A DNA stretch of 33,995 nt, from NCBI RefSeq assembly GCF_000003605.2, contig NW_003132861.1, forward strand, positions 117,121 through 151,115, written 5' to 3'. Below the pieces are notes generated by a model. That model saw only the letters and a program-made list of their open reading frames with translations. It was not told the DNA's origin and made no database searches. The DNA comes from Saccoglossus kowalevskii (lineage: Eukaryota; Hemichordata; Enteropneusta; Harrimaniidae). Shown one piece after another: positions 11,859-22,880 of the stretch (positions are counted from its first letter, which is position 1; the number at the start of each line of letters is the position of its first letter). The translations under genes were made by a program, and so were the position numbers.

Positions 11859-12027
11859 TTAAAGCGGGTGAGTTAAATTGTCACCTGCGCATGTGTCAGA
11901 TGGCCATATCGTGTCATTGTTTACAAACAAGTGTCTACCCATGAGCCTTTGCATTTTTAGCGTGTGTTGTTAACGTTGCTTGGGGCTCAATTCCCGCATG
12001 TGCACAGGTGACGACCCTCCCGCTTTA
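11859..12027 (+). mobile_element. Family C MITE, copy 1
   Basis: The ends are inverted: TTAAAGCGGG (11859-11868) and CCCGCTTTA (12019-12027). The interior carries CACCTGCGCATGTGTCAGATG, TGTTTACAAACAAGTG and CCCATGAG, all found again, inverted, at 16.3 and 27.4 kb. At about 168 bp it is a short non-autonomous element. Confidence 0.9.
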
Positions 12028-12560
12028 TCACACAGTGTGGTTGTTTTTTATGTAAACAATGGTCTATTTTACACGTGTTGTATACGTCACTATATTTGGC
12101 CCTTTTCGATCAGTACGCACTGTGATGACTGTAGCGCTTTAAGGATTGTCGGATTTTCAGAAACTGTACACTTCATAATCTCTGAGTTTCTCTTAAAAAA
12201 TAAGAGCAGTAGTTGTAGATAAGATGTGCCAGGAAAACCAAAATAAATTCATAGAAATTATTTTATTTATCTCACAGTATTATATTTTTATGTTTCCAAG
12301 CTACTTTCATTTCAGTAATTCGTAGGCTATTTAAAAGTATATTTTAAAAGTAATTCAATTATTCAATAATTGTTTCATGCATAAGATTTATAATCAATTG
12401 TGGTGTTTATGATACCTTTGTTGTGGCTTTTTATTATTCATTTTATACAATTATGTCTTCATTCATTTTAAATAATTCGTGAGATATTTTTTTAAGTGTT
12501 TTCAATTATTCAAACATTGTGCCAGACATAAGTTATGTATTATTAATTGCAGTGTTTATT
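12028..12560. other. No supported gene
   Basis: AT-rich sequence between a family C element and the family D head. A direct near-repeat of about 175 bp offset is faintly visible (TTCAATTATTCAA at about 12354 and 12500, with AGTGTTTAT/GTGTTTAT after each). This suggests one more old local duplication. Confidence 0.5.
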
Positions 12561-13090
12561 AGTCCCCATTCGGACTTAGTCCGAAAGCGGGGACTTATGT
12601 TTTGCCCTGTGTGCATCCGTGCATCCGTGCGTTCGTGCGTCCGTGCATTTGTGCGTCCATGATCAACTGTATCTCGAACATGCATGGACCGATTAAGTTC
12701 AAACTTCACTCATACATCACACATTATATGGGACATATGCACATTAACGATAGCCGAATAGCGGCCATTTTAAGGCCGAAAATGCATTGAAATCGCGCAT
12801 TTTCACCATTCCGGACCCGGACCTCAGTTATGCATGGACGGATTTTGTTCAAATTTGGTACATACATTAAACATAATAGGACCTTGATGCACGTCATTTT
12901 TTTTTTTTGGATCGGGTTTGAAATGGCCGACTGGTGGCCATTTTGTTTTAAAAAATTCAGTTCTGGATCCGTATCTGAGACATGCCTGGATTGATCAAGT
13001 TCAAACTTCACACACACAAGGCACATCATGTCACAAATAGATATGTGCATTTGTTTCATGATCCACTTAACAATAGCTGAATGATGGCCA
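12561..13090 (+). mobile_element. Family D interspersed repeat with palindromic head, copy 1
   Basis: 12561-12595 is a nested palindrome (AGTCCCC...GGACTTAGTCC...GGGGACT). An 8-bp minisatellite (GTGCATCC/GTGCGTCC variants, 12609-12658) follows. Then come about three diverged modules of roughly 150 bp, each with ATGCATGGAC.GATT..GTTCAAA followed by ATGGCC...GGCCATTTT (near 12679, 12830 and 12980). The same modules recur at 21960-22240 and, inverted, inside a synaptotagmin intron at 25533-25697. The transposon class is unknown to me, and no transposase or reverse transcriptase is visible. Confidence 0.8.
12609..12658 (+). repeat. Octanucleotide minisatellite inside the family D head
   Basis: About six units of GTGCATCC/GTGCGTTC/GTGCGTCC directly follow the palindromic head. 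GC-rich relative to its surroundings. Confidence 0.85.
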
Positions 13091-13938
13091 CATACACTCA
13101 TAATTGAAAAAAGAAAAGAAAATTTAAATTTCCATAAAAATTGAACTGAAAACACGATATATACAGGTAAAATTATATAAAAAATATGTGCCTGCAATGA
13201 GTATGGAATATTAATTGATTTAAATCTTTTCTTATCTGAGGCTCAAAAGTAGTTTGTTTTTGTTTCCATAGTAACATTATTAATAATAATGAGACTTGTG
13301 GGATTCAAAATGATATGGACAGAAACTATCATTGGTATTACCATAGGGATTGGTAGATTCTATATAATTTATCAAAAGGTTTGTCTTGGTTATCTCTTAT
13401 TGCTTGCATTATATATAATGAAGAAATCCCAATATTTTTGCAGATTAAATTGATATTAATACATGATATGAACGACAGCAATATAATGCACCCACTCCGG
13501 ACCACGCCCCATTCTAATATACAAAGAGTCCAGACCACTTTTACCTAATTTTAAATTTACATATGAACTAGAGAAATGAAACAGACACACTCCTTATTCC
13601 CACCCCCTATTTTACAAAGATTGAACATTGCCTTAAAACTAATTGCTACAGCCTAAGGGTTATGGTTCAAAATTATGCTCAACCTCTTAATTCTTGCTGC
13701 TAGAAATGTTTTCATTTTGATAATTTCAAGGCATTTATGAAAATCATAGTTCAATTTGTGTCATGTAGAATGGTGTACCCTAGAGAAATTGTCACTATTG
13801 CAACATTTTGTGATTTTCACCAGCTCACAAAATTCACAAAAAATTTTCTCTCGCAAAATGAAAGCGGTTTAATGTATGATGTTATCCTAGGTCCCACCAA
13901 TGATCCCAGCCCCCATAATACAAATAATGAACACTGCC
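13091..13938. other. No supported gene
   Basis: Unassigned AT-rich DNA between family D and family B elements. Minus-strand frames here run across the family D modules and are not gene-like. Confidence 0.55.
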
Positions 13939-14185
13939 TTAACCTTTTCACTACAAGTTCCCTCTTTTCATCACAAATTCATAAGTTGGTCCTGTTAATA
14001 GTCTGCACTTTCCCTCAGAAGGTTCGGACAAAAATAGCCAAATTTTTTTGAGCAAAAACTGAAAATTTACTCAAATTTTGTCTGTTGGCTCCAAAATTAG
14101 TGTTCAATCTCACAAATATTGAAGAATGTAAGAAAAAAAAAAACAGAACAATTTTGGTAAGAAAGTCTGGTGGTGAAAAATTTAA
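13939..14185 (+). mobile_element. Family B MITE, copy 2
   Basis: The left end is TTAACCTTTTCACTACAAGT. The right end GTCTGGTGGTGAAAAATTTAA is its imperfect inverted counterpart. Both outermost tetranucleotides are TTAA (13939-13942 and 14182-14185). At 247 bp this is the longest of the three copies. A 104-codon frame (13737-14051) ends inside it and is a chance frame. Confidence 0.85.
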
Positions 14186-14714
14186 AACTAAATAGTGAGC
14201 TTGAGTTTTTAGAATGATGACATTGTCTCAGATCATTTTTTATCTGACTTTGTAAAGTGAAGTGAATTTACAGGCTATCTATCCATGAAAGTGATGAAGG
14301 GAAATGGTTACCAAGCAACCATCACAAACACAATGGTTGCTAAGATATGTTAATAAGTAACTGCATGTACAATGCCTATTTAGATGTGGCTGTCATTCTG
14401 CGATAACTCGTGAGTGAGATAGGATGCACACCTATAAATTATATGAAAGGCTGCTAACCACAATTGTATCCTTGTTGTGTTCCACTACAAGCATATCTCA
14501 GTAAATAAGGTAGGCATATTATATTTCACTGTCGTGGCCAAGACCACGTAAAATTACGTTTCAATTCTGTCTTAGTATTGTCTACAACAATCAATATACA
14601 CTTTATTTCAAAGTCAGAATAAAAAGCTTGTATAATGCCATTGTTATTCAACAAAAAAACTACCACAATAAGACTGTATTTTTTGTATGAGATATTAATC
14701 AGGTGTGATTATTG
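14186..14714. other. No supported gene
   Basis: Unassigned sequence. It contains GTTACCAAGCAACCATCACAAACACAATGGTTGC at 14308-14341, read here as a short imperfect inversion (GGTTACCAAGCAACC is itself a small hairpin). Confidence 0.5.
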
Positions 14715-14715
14715 G

Positions 14716-15085
14716 AATTGGCCATTTTCCGTACACTGCGAGAATCACGCGTTATGCGTGAAATCGAACGTAAAAACAGGACAAACAAAGGTCATAGCGT
14801 TGTAGTCGCGTCAAACATCGCGTGGGATTCGACAAACGCGAAAGTATTTCGGGGACATTTCCATGCTTAATAATGTGCTGTCCACATTTGATGATAGGCA
14901 ATTTCGATTAAGTAAGGGTATTCGGAAGCAATATTCCTCTGTCGAAGATTGGCCGGTCGATGTGAGCTACGAAATAAAGAAATTCTAGTTCAAAATCAAA
15001 TCGTTCGATTTTTGCGGCAGACGTTCGATGCGCGTCTTTCATGCATCTCGCGAGATCTCGCAATTGTACGGAAAATCACCTATTG
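14716..15085 (-). mobile_element. Family A element, copy 2 (best-preserved ends)
   Basis: The left end is GCCATTTTCCGTACACTGCGAG. The right end, read on the other strand, is GTGATTTTCCGTACAATTGCGAG. These are terminal inverted repeats of about 25 bp with few mismatches. The interior is the reverse complement of 9631-9960 (for example AATAATGTGCTGTCCACATTTGATG) and of 30460-30705 (for example GTGGGATTCGACAAACGCGAAAG). On the minus strand, peptides such as MKD..RTSAAKIER and FAFVESHAMFDA can be read in separate frames. It therefore looks like a decayed coding piece or a conserved non-coding core. Confidence 0.85.
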
Positions 15086-16298
15086 GCAGATATCAGAATT
15101 ATACTTTCAAATTTGTTTGTATTCCTGTATTCTCCCAAAATAAATCTGGATTTTGATTTCAGATTTTATTTTTGAAATTCACTCATATTTTTGAAAATTA
15201 ATCTTTTGCCTTCAATCATGAATCAAAGTTTTTTTCTTCTTTATTAATAAGATTAGAGTAATAAGATCCAGAAAAACAAATTATATTTTTTCTAGTCATC
15301 ATGTGCACCAGGTAAACAATGTGAGCATCAATATTTTTTTTTTTTATTTTTTTTTTTACAAAATAAAATATGAAAGCCCATTTTTTATTTTTTTTTATTT
15401 CATATTAAAAGTAACAAAATGTGCACATGCAGCAATTTTGAAAAGAATGACTCACGTCAGACTTATTTTTCTTTGTTCAATAATAAAACTACTTATACAG
15501 CACTTGTAGTACATTGTAGTTTTAAATACAGAATGTCTTTCAAGGTAAATTAGATGCATACTTGTGAAAGAAAGAACATCTGGATTATCACCTTGCTAAT
15601 ATTCATCAACAATTGTCAAGGTCTCATACTACTCAACTCAGAATATAGTGAATAATAAGAGAACAATATGCTATACAAGTATCTTTTCTAAGAAATAAAC
15701 TCATTCAACTCCTTAAAGTCAACCTCTTAGAAAATAGATAATATCCTACTTACATTAATAAAATTAGAAATTATTAAAATCTTGAGCAAACCTTCGCATA
15801 TTTAATCCCCTTGTTATTTTCCAAAGTTCACATATGAGTTTCTAAATTTACACATCTTGAATATGGGTCACAATTGGTGACTGAATTCCATGTGTGAAAT
15901 TTTCTAGCAGTGAAATTTTCTATGCGTTCTATGATATGAAGTTTCAGCGACTTTTGTAAAATTTCGTCCTCATGAATGAATATATCGGAGTAATCGTCAA
16001 ATCTTGAAAATTCGGGGTAGCAAAACTTCAGCAGTTTACAGTACAATTGTACATTACAAAAGGTCAAAATGTCATAGAATAGAGAAGTTTGGAGTTACCT
16101 GGTTGCTACTAAATGCCATTGAGAGACATTGAGACATAATGATACATGAGTTGTTGGCCTCAGTTTTTCAAACAAGTCAAACACATATTCTTGAATGTTA
16201 AATCCTTCAGTGATTTCTTACATTGAATACCAAGATGTTATAAAGTATTTTTTCCCATGTTATTATTTTGTGGAGGAAAGGAGGTTCAATCTTCTCAG
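15086..16298. other. No supported gene; poly-T rich
   Basis: Contains T-rich runs at 15330-15400 and otherwise unassigned AT-rich sequence. Short frames of 60-80 codons show no domain. Confidence 0.55.
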
Positions 16299-16463
16299 CA
16301 GTGGGGTAAATGGATCGCCACCTGCCCACGTGCGGGAATTGACTCCCAAGCGATGATAAAAACACACGGTAAAAATGCAAAGGATCATGGGTAGGCACTT
16401 GTTTGTAAACAATGACACGCTATGGTCATCTGACGCATGCGCAGGTGACACCTCCCCCCTTTA
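16299..16463 (-). mobile_element. Family C MITE, copy 2
   Basis: It is the reverse complement of the 11.9-kb copy: ACTCCCAAGCGATGAT, GATCATGGGTAGGCACTTG, TTTGTAAACAATGACACGC and GACGCATGCGCAGGTGAC. The right end is CCCCCCTTTAA. The left end is diverged (GTGGGGTAAATGG). Confidence 0.85.
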
Positions 16464-17740
16464 ATCGTAATAGCGTGCATATAATGAGTGTAACAGAGCT
16501 GCACTCGTAAACAACTGAAACACAATACCTGTTGCGAAAAGATACAATGTCGCTTTAGATCCCATTGAGTAACAATTTTAAGACGAGAGATGTTTTCATT
16601 GACTCATAGAAATGTGCTTATTCTGACCTTCGAACAAATATTGGATACATACATAGAATGAAATAAGGAGAAAATATATGATTATAAAAATGACATTATT
16701 ATCTGAACAGTGAAAGGTCATAGATAAACATCGATAGAATAAATGAATCTCCCCACAAATTTTCTTTGTATTTTACAAACATTTTCAATAAAAATCAGTA
16801 CAAATTAAAAGTATCAGCTGACCAAGGATGTAGTAACAAGACAACTCCCGAACATTATCGCTGCTAACAAATTTTATTTTGTCTCAAAAGACTAACTCAT
16901 TTCACCGTGTAAAAATATATACGTTTTGAGATGTAACCTGCAGTAGGGAATACATTTTTAACAACTGAACAGTGCCCAGAGCACAATACTATCTGTATAT
17001 ATATCCCAGATGTATTGTTAAAGCTGAAACAGGTGGCAAAATATCTTTCCACGCACGCCCTTTTCATTCAAAATCTAGCCTCAAGAACACGAAAATACCA
17101 CAAAGTAATGCACGTAGACACTACGGAGATCAGATCGACTGATGCTTAGCGGTGGTTCGATTCCGTGTACAAAATGCAGTTTTCTGATGATAACCTAATA
17201 TTATCATACGCATTTTTTTGCTTGTAATGAAAAATTCAAATTAATCATGCTGACAAAAAATGTTTTTACAAGATTTGTGCCAGTACCGTCATTTGCATTC
17301 ATTCACGAAAATCTATTTCTATCATGTGATATATTGATGTTACATCCAATATAAAAAAATGAACATGCATGATTGTGTATTCAAATTTTACAATATTATA
17401 ATTAAGCTTATATTTTAAATAGGGAAGATGCATCAATATCACATTTAAGTGTTAATAACATTTTCAAATTCATCTTTACAGATTTTTAGGGAAACTGAAT
17501 ATATTTTTATTGTAATAAAACTAAATAAGTCCGTAAACTAAACAACACCATACTATTAAAATACCTCTTTATAAGTATATACCCACATTAACTACCAATC
17601 TGTATATAGACAACAGATGTAGCCAACAGGCGTAACAGTACTTTTTTGATTTGTTGCAGGCACTTATCTTGTTTCCCCTGGAGCTCTGACATGTTTTAAT
17701 GGTGCTTAACATCTGTTGTTGTTTTTCTCTGTGAGGCCAG
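16464..17740. other. No supported gene
   Basis: Unassigned sequence. No element ends, tandem repeats or coding similarity were noticed. Confidence 0.5.
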
Positions 17741-17741
17741 C

Positions 17742-18300
17742 TTACAAAAGTGTTTAGTTTATACAAGTGTTCAGTTTACAAAAGTGTTTAGTTTGATAAA
17801 TGCTCAGTTTACAAAGGTGTTCAGTTTATGTTCACTTTATAGAAGTGTTCAATTTATACAGATGCTCCATTTTTAGGAGTATTCAGTTTACAGAGGTGTT
17901 CAGTGTATAAAAGTGTTCAGTTTATAGAAGTGTTCAGTTTATGAAAGTGTTCATTTTATGGAAGTGTTCAGTTTACAGAGGTGTTCAGTGTATAAAAGTG
18001 TTCAGTTTATAGAAGTGTTCAGTTTACAGAGGTGTTCAGTGTATAAAAGTGTTCAGTTTATAGAAGTGTTCAGTTTATGAAAGTTCATTTTATGGAAGTG
18101 TTCAGTTTACAGAGGTGTTTAGTGTATGAAAGTGTTCAGTTTATAGAAGTGTTCAGTTTATGAAAGTGTTCATTTTATGGAAGTGTTCAGTTTACAGAGA
18201 TGTTCAATGTATAAAAGTGTTCAGTTTATGAAAGTGTTCATTTTATGGAAGTGTTCAGTTTACAGAGGTTTTCAGTGTGTTCAATTGTTCAGTTTATGAC
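17742..18300 (+). repeat. 17-bp tandem repeat with an 85-bp higher-order unit
   Basis: The monomer is about 17 bp (TGTTCAGTTTATAGAAG and variants). Five variant monomers in fixed order (ending CAGAGG, TAAAAG, TAGAAG, TGAAAG and TGGAAG) form an 85-bp unit. The marker GTTTACAGAG falls at 17886, 17971, 18022, 18105, 18190 and 18258. The gaps are 85, 51, 83, 85 and 68 bp, which are whole numbers of monomers apart from one 2-bp deletion. The first 140 bp are more diverged, as expected at an array edge. Confidence 0.95.
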
Positions 18301-20595
18301 CGTGTATATGCTGTCTGCATTGTTATATTACAATCTTCATACCTGGGCATTTAAGTGAAATTTAATAAGTCTAACCTGCATATATCTGAGCCTATTACAT
18401 TTGTACATTTCTACAGCATACATTGAAAGGCAATTTTGAGGCAGCGAATTGCCTTAAGTTGCAGATGGTTGATTCAATTCTACAAAGAAAATAACTTCTT
18501 GTTATTTCTGCTTCTTTTGTATCTGTTTCCCATCAGAACAATGGATAGACGTGCTTGAAAATACAATCAAATCGCGTTGCTTTGTATAGCGTATAACTGT
18601 ACACTCACCTTCTAACATTGATGTCGGACGCGATCTGCATACATTTCCTTCTGCACTCAGTCAGTCACCTTTAAGATTGATTTATTTAATTGACTGACCT
18701 TTTCATACATTCCCAATATTGGTTGTTGTTCATATATAATGACAGTATTTTCATGATATGAATGGATTTTTGTGGGGTTCTACGATGATTTGTTTTTTAA
18801 ATGGCCTTGGTCTGTCTTTTTTTATTTTTATAAACAATTTATTTTTATTCTTATCTTTCCCGATCATCATTAGATGAAGAAAAAAGGTAATAGTCTGTCC
18901 TTGTTGTTGTCGTCTCCAGTGTGAACTTTTGTCTTGTGGTTACAATAACTCTAACAGTTTTCATCCTTTCTTCTCCAATCAGTCAATTATATATGCAGTG
19001 AAATTGTTTTTATTATGAAGTCATTCTTCCCAACAAAAATTAAGTACTTTTCCCACTAAATCTTTTGATTGGTTTTACAAAATTTAGCTTAAATTCCTAG
19101 CACAGTTCATGTTGCATTATTCTATAAGGGATGCTGAGATTAATACAGTATATGTAGTATTTTATATGTAAATACTAAAAACCTTATAAATATTCTCATT
19201 CATTTCTTGTCAGAAATGATACCGAGTATTTACTTATTTCTGCTCTGCATGACTGCGTACTTTTGTATTGTTCTTTTTGCCAAAAAGATGGCTTGTAATT
19301 TTTTTGCTTGTCAGAAATAATCGAGTGTGCTAAAACATTAGCTTACATGTATGACTACAATTCAGTAAATATTTTATCCAAAACATAATCATGACTGAAT
19401 GTCCTAAGAAACATAATTTACTTTTGTTATGTTATGTTTTGTATGTCCAGCTGAGTGTTATTTTTGTTCCTTCCACCATTTTTAACAGTTAAATTGCCAC
19501 CAGTCATCATTCTTGAATCGAATCCTTCTTATTTGTTATTAATATCGCAAGGTTTACATAATTACGCTATGTTTCTTTTATTGGAATAATAATGTACCAT
19601 TTAACCATTTATCTTCTATAGAGCATACTTTGAATACCTGTTTACTACACCTGAGTTCAATGACCTGAAAATCCAGCTCTCTAAATATACCTCAATATCA
19701 ATATTAATATTTATAGCTTATACAAAATGAAATATAACAGTAATCATAATTGAAACATGCTTATGAATAACATATATGTTTGGTTTAAGGGGAGGTGGGT
19801 TGGGAGTTGGGGTGCAAAAATCACAATACATTGTTTTCAAGGAAAAAGTCAATTTTAAGAATGAATACATGTACATGTGATGTATAGGGTGAAGGTAGTG
19901 TGTGTCTAACATTATTCAAAAATTACAACAGTATATCTGTTTTTTGCTGCTTATTTTAAAACATAGAAATTAATTGAAATGAAAACAACTCATAATGGCT
20001 ATGTGTTCTGTAACATTGTATATACGTATTCTGATCAAATGTTATAGAAGTATAAATGGAACAATGTTTCCACATATTTTTAGCGCTTGAAAATGTTCGG
20101 TTATATGGGGAAGGAGGGGTTGAAGCTAGACAAATAGATCAGATTTGCCATGCACACATGTTTTAATTATTCATGGACCCTAAAACCCCTACACAACTAC
20201 AAATGTTTCTTCTACTAATATTGACTTACGACATCACAGACTCTGTCGGCGTATTGACACTTTTATAAGCTATCTACATGTCCTCTGAGTTCTATAAGAA
20301 TGTAAATTACAATAGTGACGCATTAACTCAAGCAAAATTCTAAAAGGGTTATTTTGATCTGCTGACGAACGCTGACTTACTTAAATGCCAAAGGGGACTT
20401 TTGTCAGTTTTCCACCTGTTTGAATGATATCACAGCGTTTGCGATGATCTTTGCAGTAAGATCAGCCTTTTTTCACTCAGTCTGAAATATTTCTTGGTTT
20501 TAGTTGATATACATCTTGCTAGTCAGGTTGACTACTTAATTTCCATTTCATGTTGGTACATTTCACAGGTTAGGTTTCTCTTTTTATATTTTAAT
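18301..20595. other. No supported gene
   Basis: Unassigned AT-rich sequence with no recognised coding segment, element ends or arrays. It could contain introns or the unseen 5' part of the synaptotagmin locus. Confidence 0.5.
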
Positions 20596-21017
20596 TTCAT
20601 GTCATTTAATATGTGTTATCATGATGTATTGTATGTTTTAGGTGCCACACCCAATTTTTTCTTTCAGTGATTCTATAAAAAAAAAATTGTTTAAATTTCT
20701 ATGTATATGGTATTTTCATAGATTATTTACTTCCAACTGAAATATTTGAAAAATGGTTTGGTTATGCATAATTTGTTATCTTATTTTATTATTTTTTGTT
20801 ACCACTTTCATGTCATTTAATTTGTGTTATGTATTGTATGTTTCTGGTGACACACTCAATTTTTCTTTCAGTATTTCTATACAAAAAAAAATGTTTCAAT
20901 TCTTCTAAAAAAATTAAAATTACATAAAATCGTTTATTTACTTCCACCTGAAATGTTTGAAAAATGATATGGTGATGCAAATTTTTTGTCTTCATTTTAT
21001 TATTTTTTTTGATCACT
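20596..21017 (+). repeat. Tandem duplication, two copies of 211 bp
   Basis: TTCATGTCATTTAAT at 20596 returns at 20807. The copies then match through TGTATTGTATGTTT, CACACCCAATTTTT/CACACTCAATTTTT, TTCTTTCAGT, TATTTACTTCCA.CTGAAAT and TTATTTTATTATTTTTT, with substitutions and indels in the A-runs. The head-to-tail junction is exact at this resolution. There is no coding content. Confidence 0.9.
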
Positions 21018-21166
21018 TTTATCTTACATTTTTAAAAATATTTTGGTAAAATTGTTAAATGCACCTTTGAAACTGACACATATGCTGACCAATGTAAATC
21101 TGTTTTATGAGACTTTCATCGTAATCTAACCGTGCTTACACACAAACAAAAGTTTAATTTATACTA

Positions 21167-21180
21167 CCACTAGAGGGCAG
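21167..21180 (+). promoter_or_regulatory. CTCF-core-like site (plus strand)
   Basis: CCACTAGAGGGCAG fits every position of the CTCF core CCASYAGRKGGCRS. It is followed at once by TATAAAAG (21181-21188), a TATA-box-like octamer, but no gene start is recognised downstream. It lies about 1.8 kb upstream of the first identified synaptotagmin exon. Function is inferred from the motif only. Confidence 0.4.
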
Positions 21181-21488
21181 TATAAAAGCTTGAACTTGAA
21201 AGAAATGTTTTATCATATCGTTTATTTCGTGACACAAAATGTATGATAACAATCAGATATCAGCTGTTGTACATGTAAATGTGCCTGAGATAAAAGATAG
21301 CGAGGTCATCATTTGTGGACAACAAGTGCACTATGCAAAAACTGATGTAAAGTAAGATTAAATTTAAATTAGAGCAGATCTCATATAATAATCTATACTT
21401 AAATCAAATTATTTTCTTATTTTTTCATCCATCACCTGGTGTTATTAATTTTCAATGTGTGTGTACATATGCTAATTCACAATATATA

Positions 21489-21660
21489 TTGTAAAATGAT
21501 TAATTTTTGCTTGTAATTTATTTTCACTATTTTCGCTGAAGAGATGATAAAAATCAGCAAATAAACAATGTTTTACATTCAACTCATTAAAAATCAATGA
21601 AAATAAACTTCATACAAAACAGTGAAAATTTATTCAAGCTTAAAATAAAGTATTTCACAG
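21489..21660. mobile_element. TA-flanked MITE, family E, copy 2 (diverged)
   Basis: The right end AAAATAAAGTATTTCACAG matches the right end of the 5.3-kb copy. The left end (TTGTAAAATGATTAATTTTTGC) is a decayed version of CTGTGGAATACTTTATTTTC. The flanks are TA at 21487-21488 and 21661-21662. The interior shares ATTTTCGCTGAAGA and ACTCATTAAAAATCA in inverted orientation. Confidence 0.65.
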
Positions 21661-21959
21661 TATCTGGCTCCATCCCAGCTATATGCAGTACGATATAAGT
21701 GTAACTTAAAATTCCACTAGCTTTAAGCTACAATTTGTTACAATTTTCAAATTTGAGAACCTCTTCTTGAAGGTCAGAGGTCACGCAGAAACAATGACAG
21801 ATACACGCAGAAACAATGACATTGTTTTGTGAGTTCAATTTCCTGTGATCAATTTCAACATTTAAAAAAAAAGCCATGAAATGTCTACAATACCCATTAT
21901 ACCTTTTTTTTTTCATAGTTTAATTTCCTAAATACATCATGTATCTTGAAATACATATG

Positions 21960-22240
21960 CACGTTCATTGGTTTGTGATCTGATTGAAGATGCATGAATG
22001 ACGGCTATTTTGGGGCTAAAAATTAATCAAAATCAAGCATTACTGCTATTTTGAAACCTTCTCTAAGCTTAGCTATGCATGGCGAATATTGTTCAAACTT
22101 AGTACAGACATTTAACATGTAACCTTCATGCACCGTCATTGTTTTTTTTGTTTGGATTCAAAATGGCCGAGTGGACATTTTAACAACAGCTGTTCTAGAA
22201 CCATATCACTGACATGCTCTGATTGTACATGTTCAAAATT
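21960..22240 (+). mobile_element. Family D repeat, copy 2 (fragment)
   Basis: Shares the family D modules in the same order and strand as 12.7-13.0 kb: GCTATGCATGG.GAATATTGTTCAAACTT, TTCATGCACCGTCATTGTTTTTTTTG and AAAATGGCCGAGTGG. The palindromic head and minisatellite are absent. A 97-codon frame at 22128-22421 is a by-product. Confidence 0.75.
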
Positions 22241-22680
22241 TTTATTTCTTAAACTTGAGAATTCTTGGGGACTATCTGATGCATTTACTTGTTTAGCTGG
22301 TCTTCATTTTCGTGTCATGTGTCTTTTTGATTCAAATTATTTTGATTATGATATGGTGTCCCAATTTTTTTTTTTTATTTTTTCTTTGAAAACATTAATA
22401 TTTTTGTTTTCATTTTTATAAATAGTAATAATGTGCACAATAAATTATATCATACATAGAGCATATATAGCATAAGAAATGGTGTCTATTATCACTTGCC
22501 ATAATAAAAACAAAAGAAAATTCAATTTGGGCACAGAGGGCATGCTTCATACTTCATACACAGTGTCAATGCAACAATTCCTGTGTTTGAGAGTTTGAAA
22601 TTAAGGGTTCTTTTAAACTGTTTGTCAGTGAACTCTGAGATTTTCTGTGAAAATACAAAAACCATAAGTGATTTCAAATT

Positions 22681-22880
22681 GTTCAACCCGTTTTACCACC
22701 AGTTCTTTTTTTTCATCACAAATTCACAAAATTGTCCTTTTTATAGTCTGCACTATCTTCCAAAAAGATTGGGGCAAAAACAGCAAAAGTTTTTGGGTAA
22801 ATACTGAAAATTAACTCAAATTTGTCTGTTGGCTTCAAAAATAGAGAAAAAAGTGCAGAATAATTTGGCGAGAAAGTCTA
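22681..22880 (+). mobile_element. Family B MITE, copy 3, just upstream of a synaptotagmin exon
   Basis: CCCGTTTTACCACCAGTTC starts a block that matches 13945-14175: TTCATCACAAATTCACAAA, TATAGTCTGCACTATC, GAAAATTAACTCAAATTT.GTCTGTTGGCTTC and AGAATAATTTGGCGAGAAAG. It ends about 50 bp before the splice acceptor at 22932. It therefore lies in the intron and could supply branch-point or pyrimidine context. Confidence 0.8.

Noticed and set aside
12724-13197. 157-codon minus-strand open frame
   Set aside because: Lies on the family D modules, which recur elsewhere with broken frames. The repeated modules explain its length.
13737-14051. 104-codon open frame
   Set aside because: Its second half is the family B MITE read through. 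The first half has no recognisable feature.
22128-22421. 97-codon open frame upstream of synaptotagmin, considered as its N-terminal exon
   Set aside because: The first part is family D repeat and the last part is T-run low complexity. No suitable phase-1 donor with a lumenal-type peptide was found.
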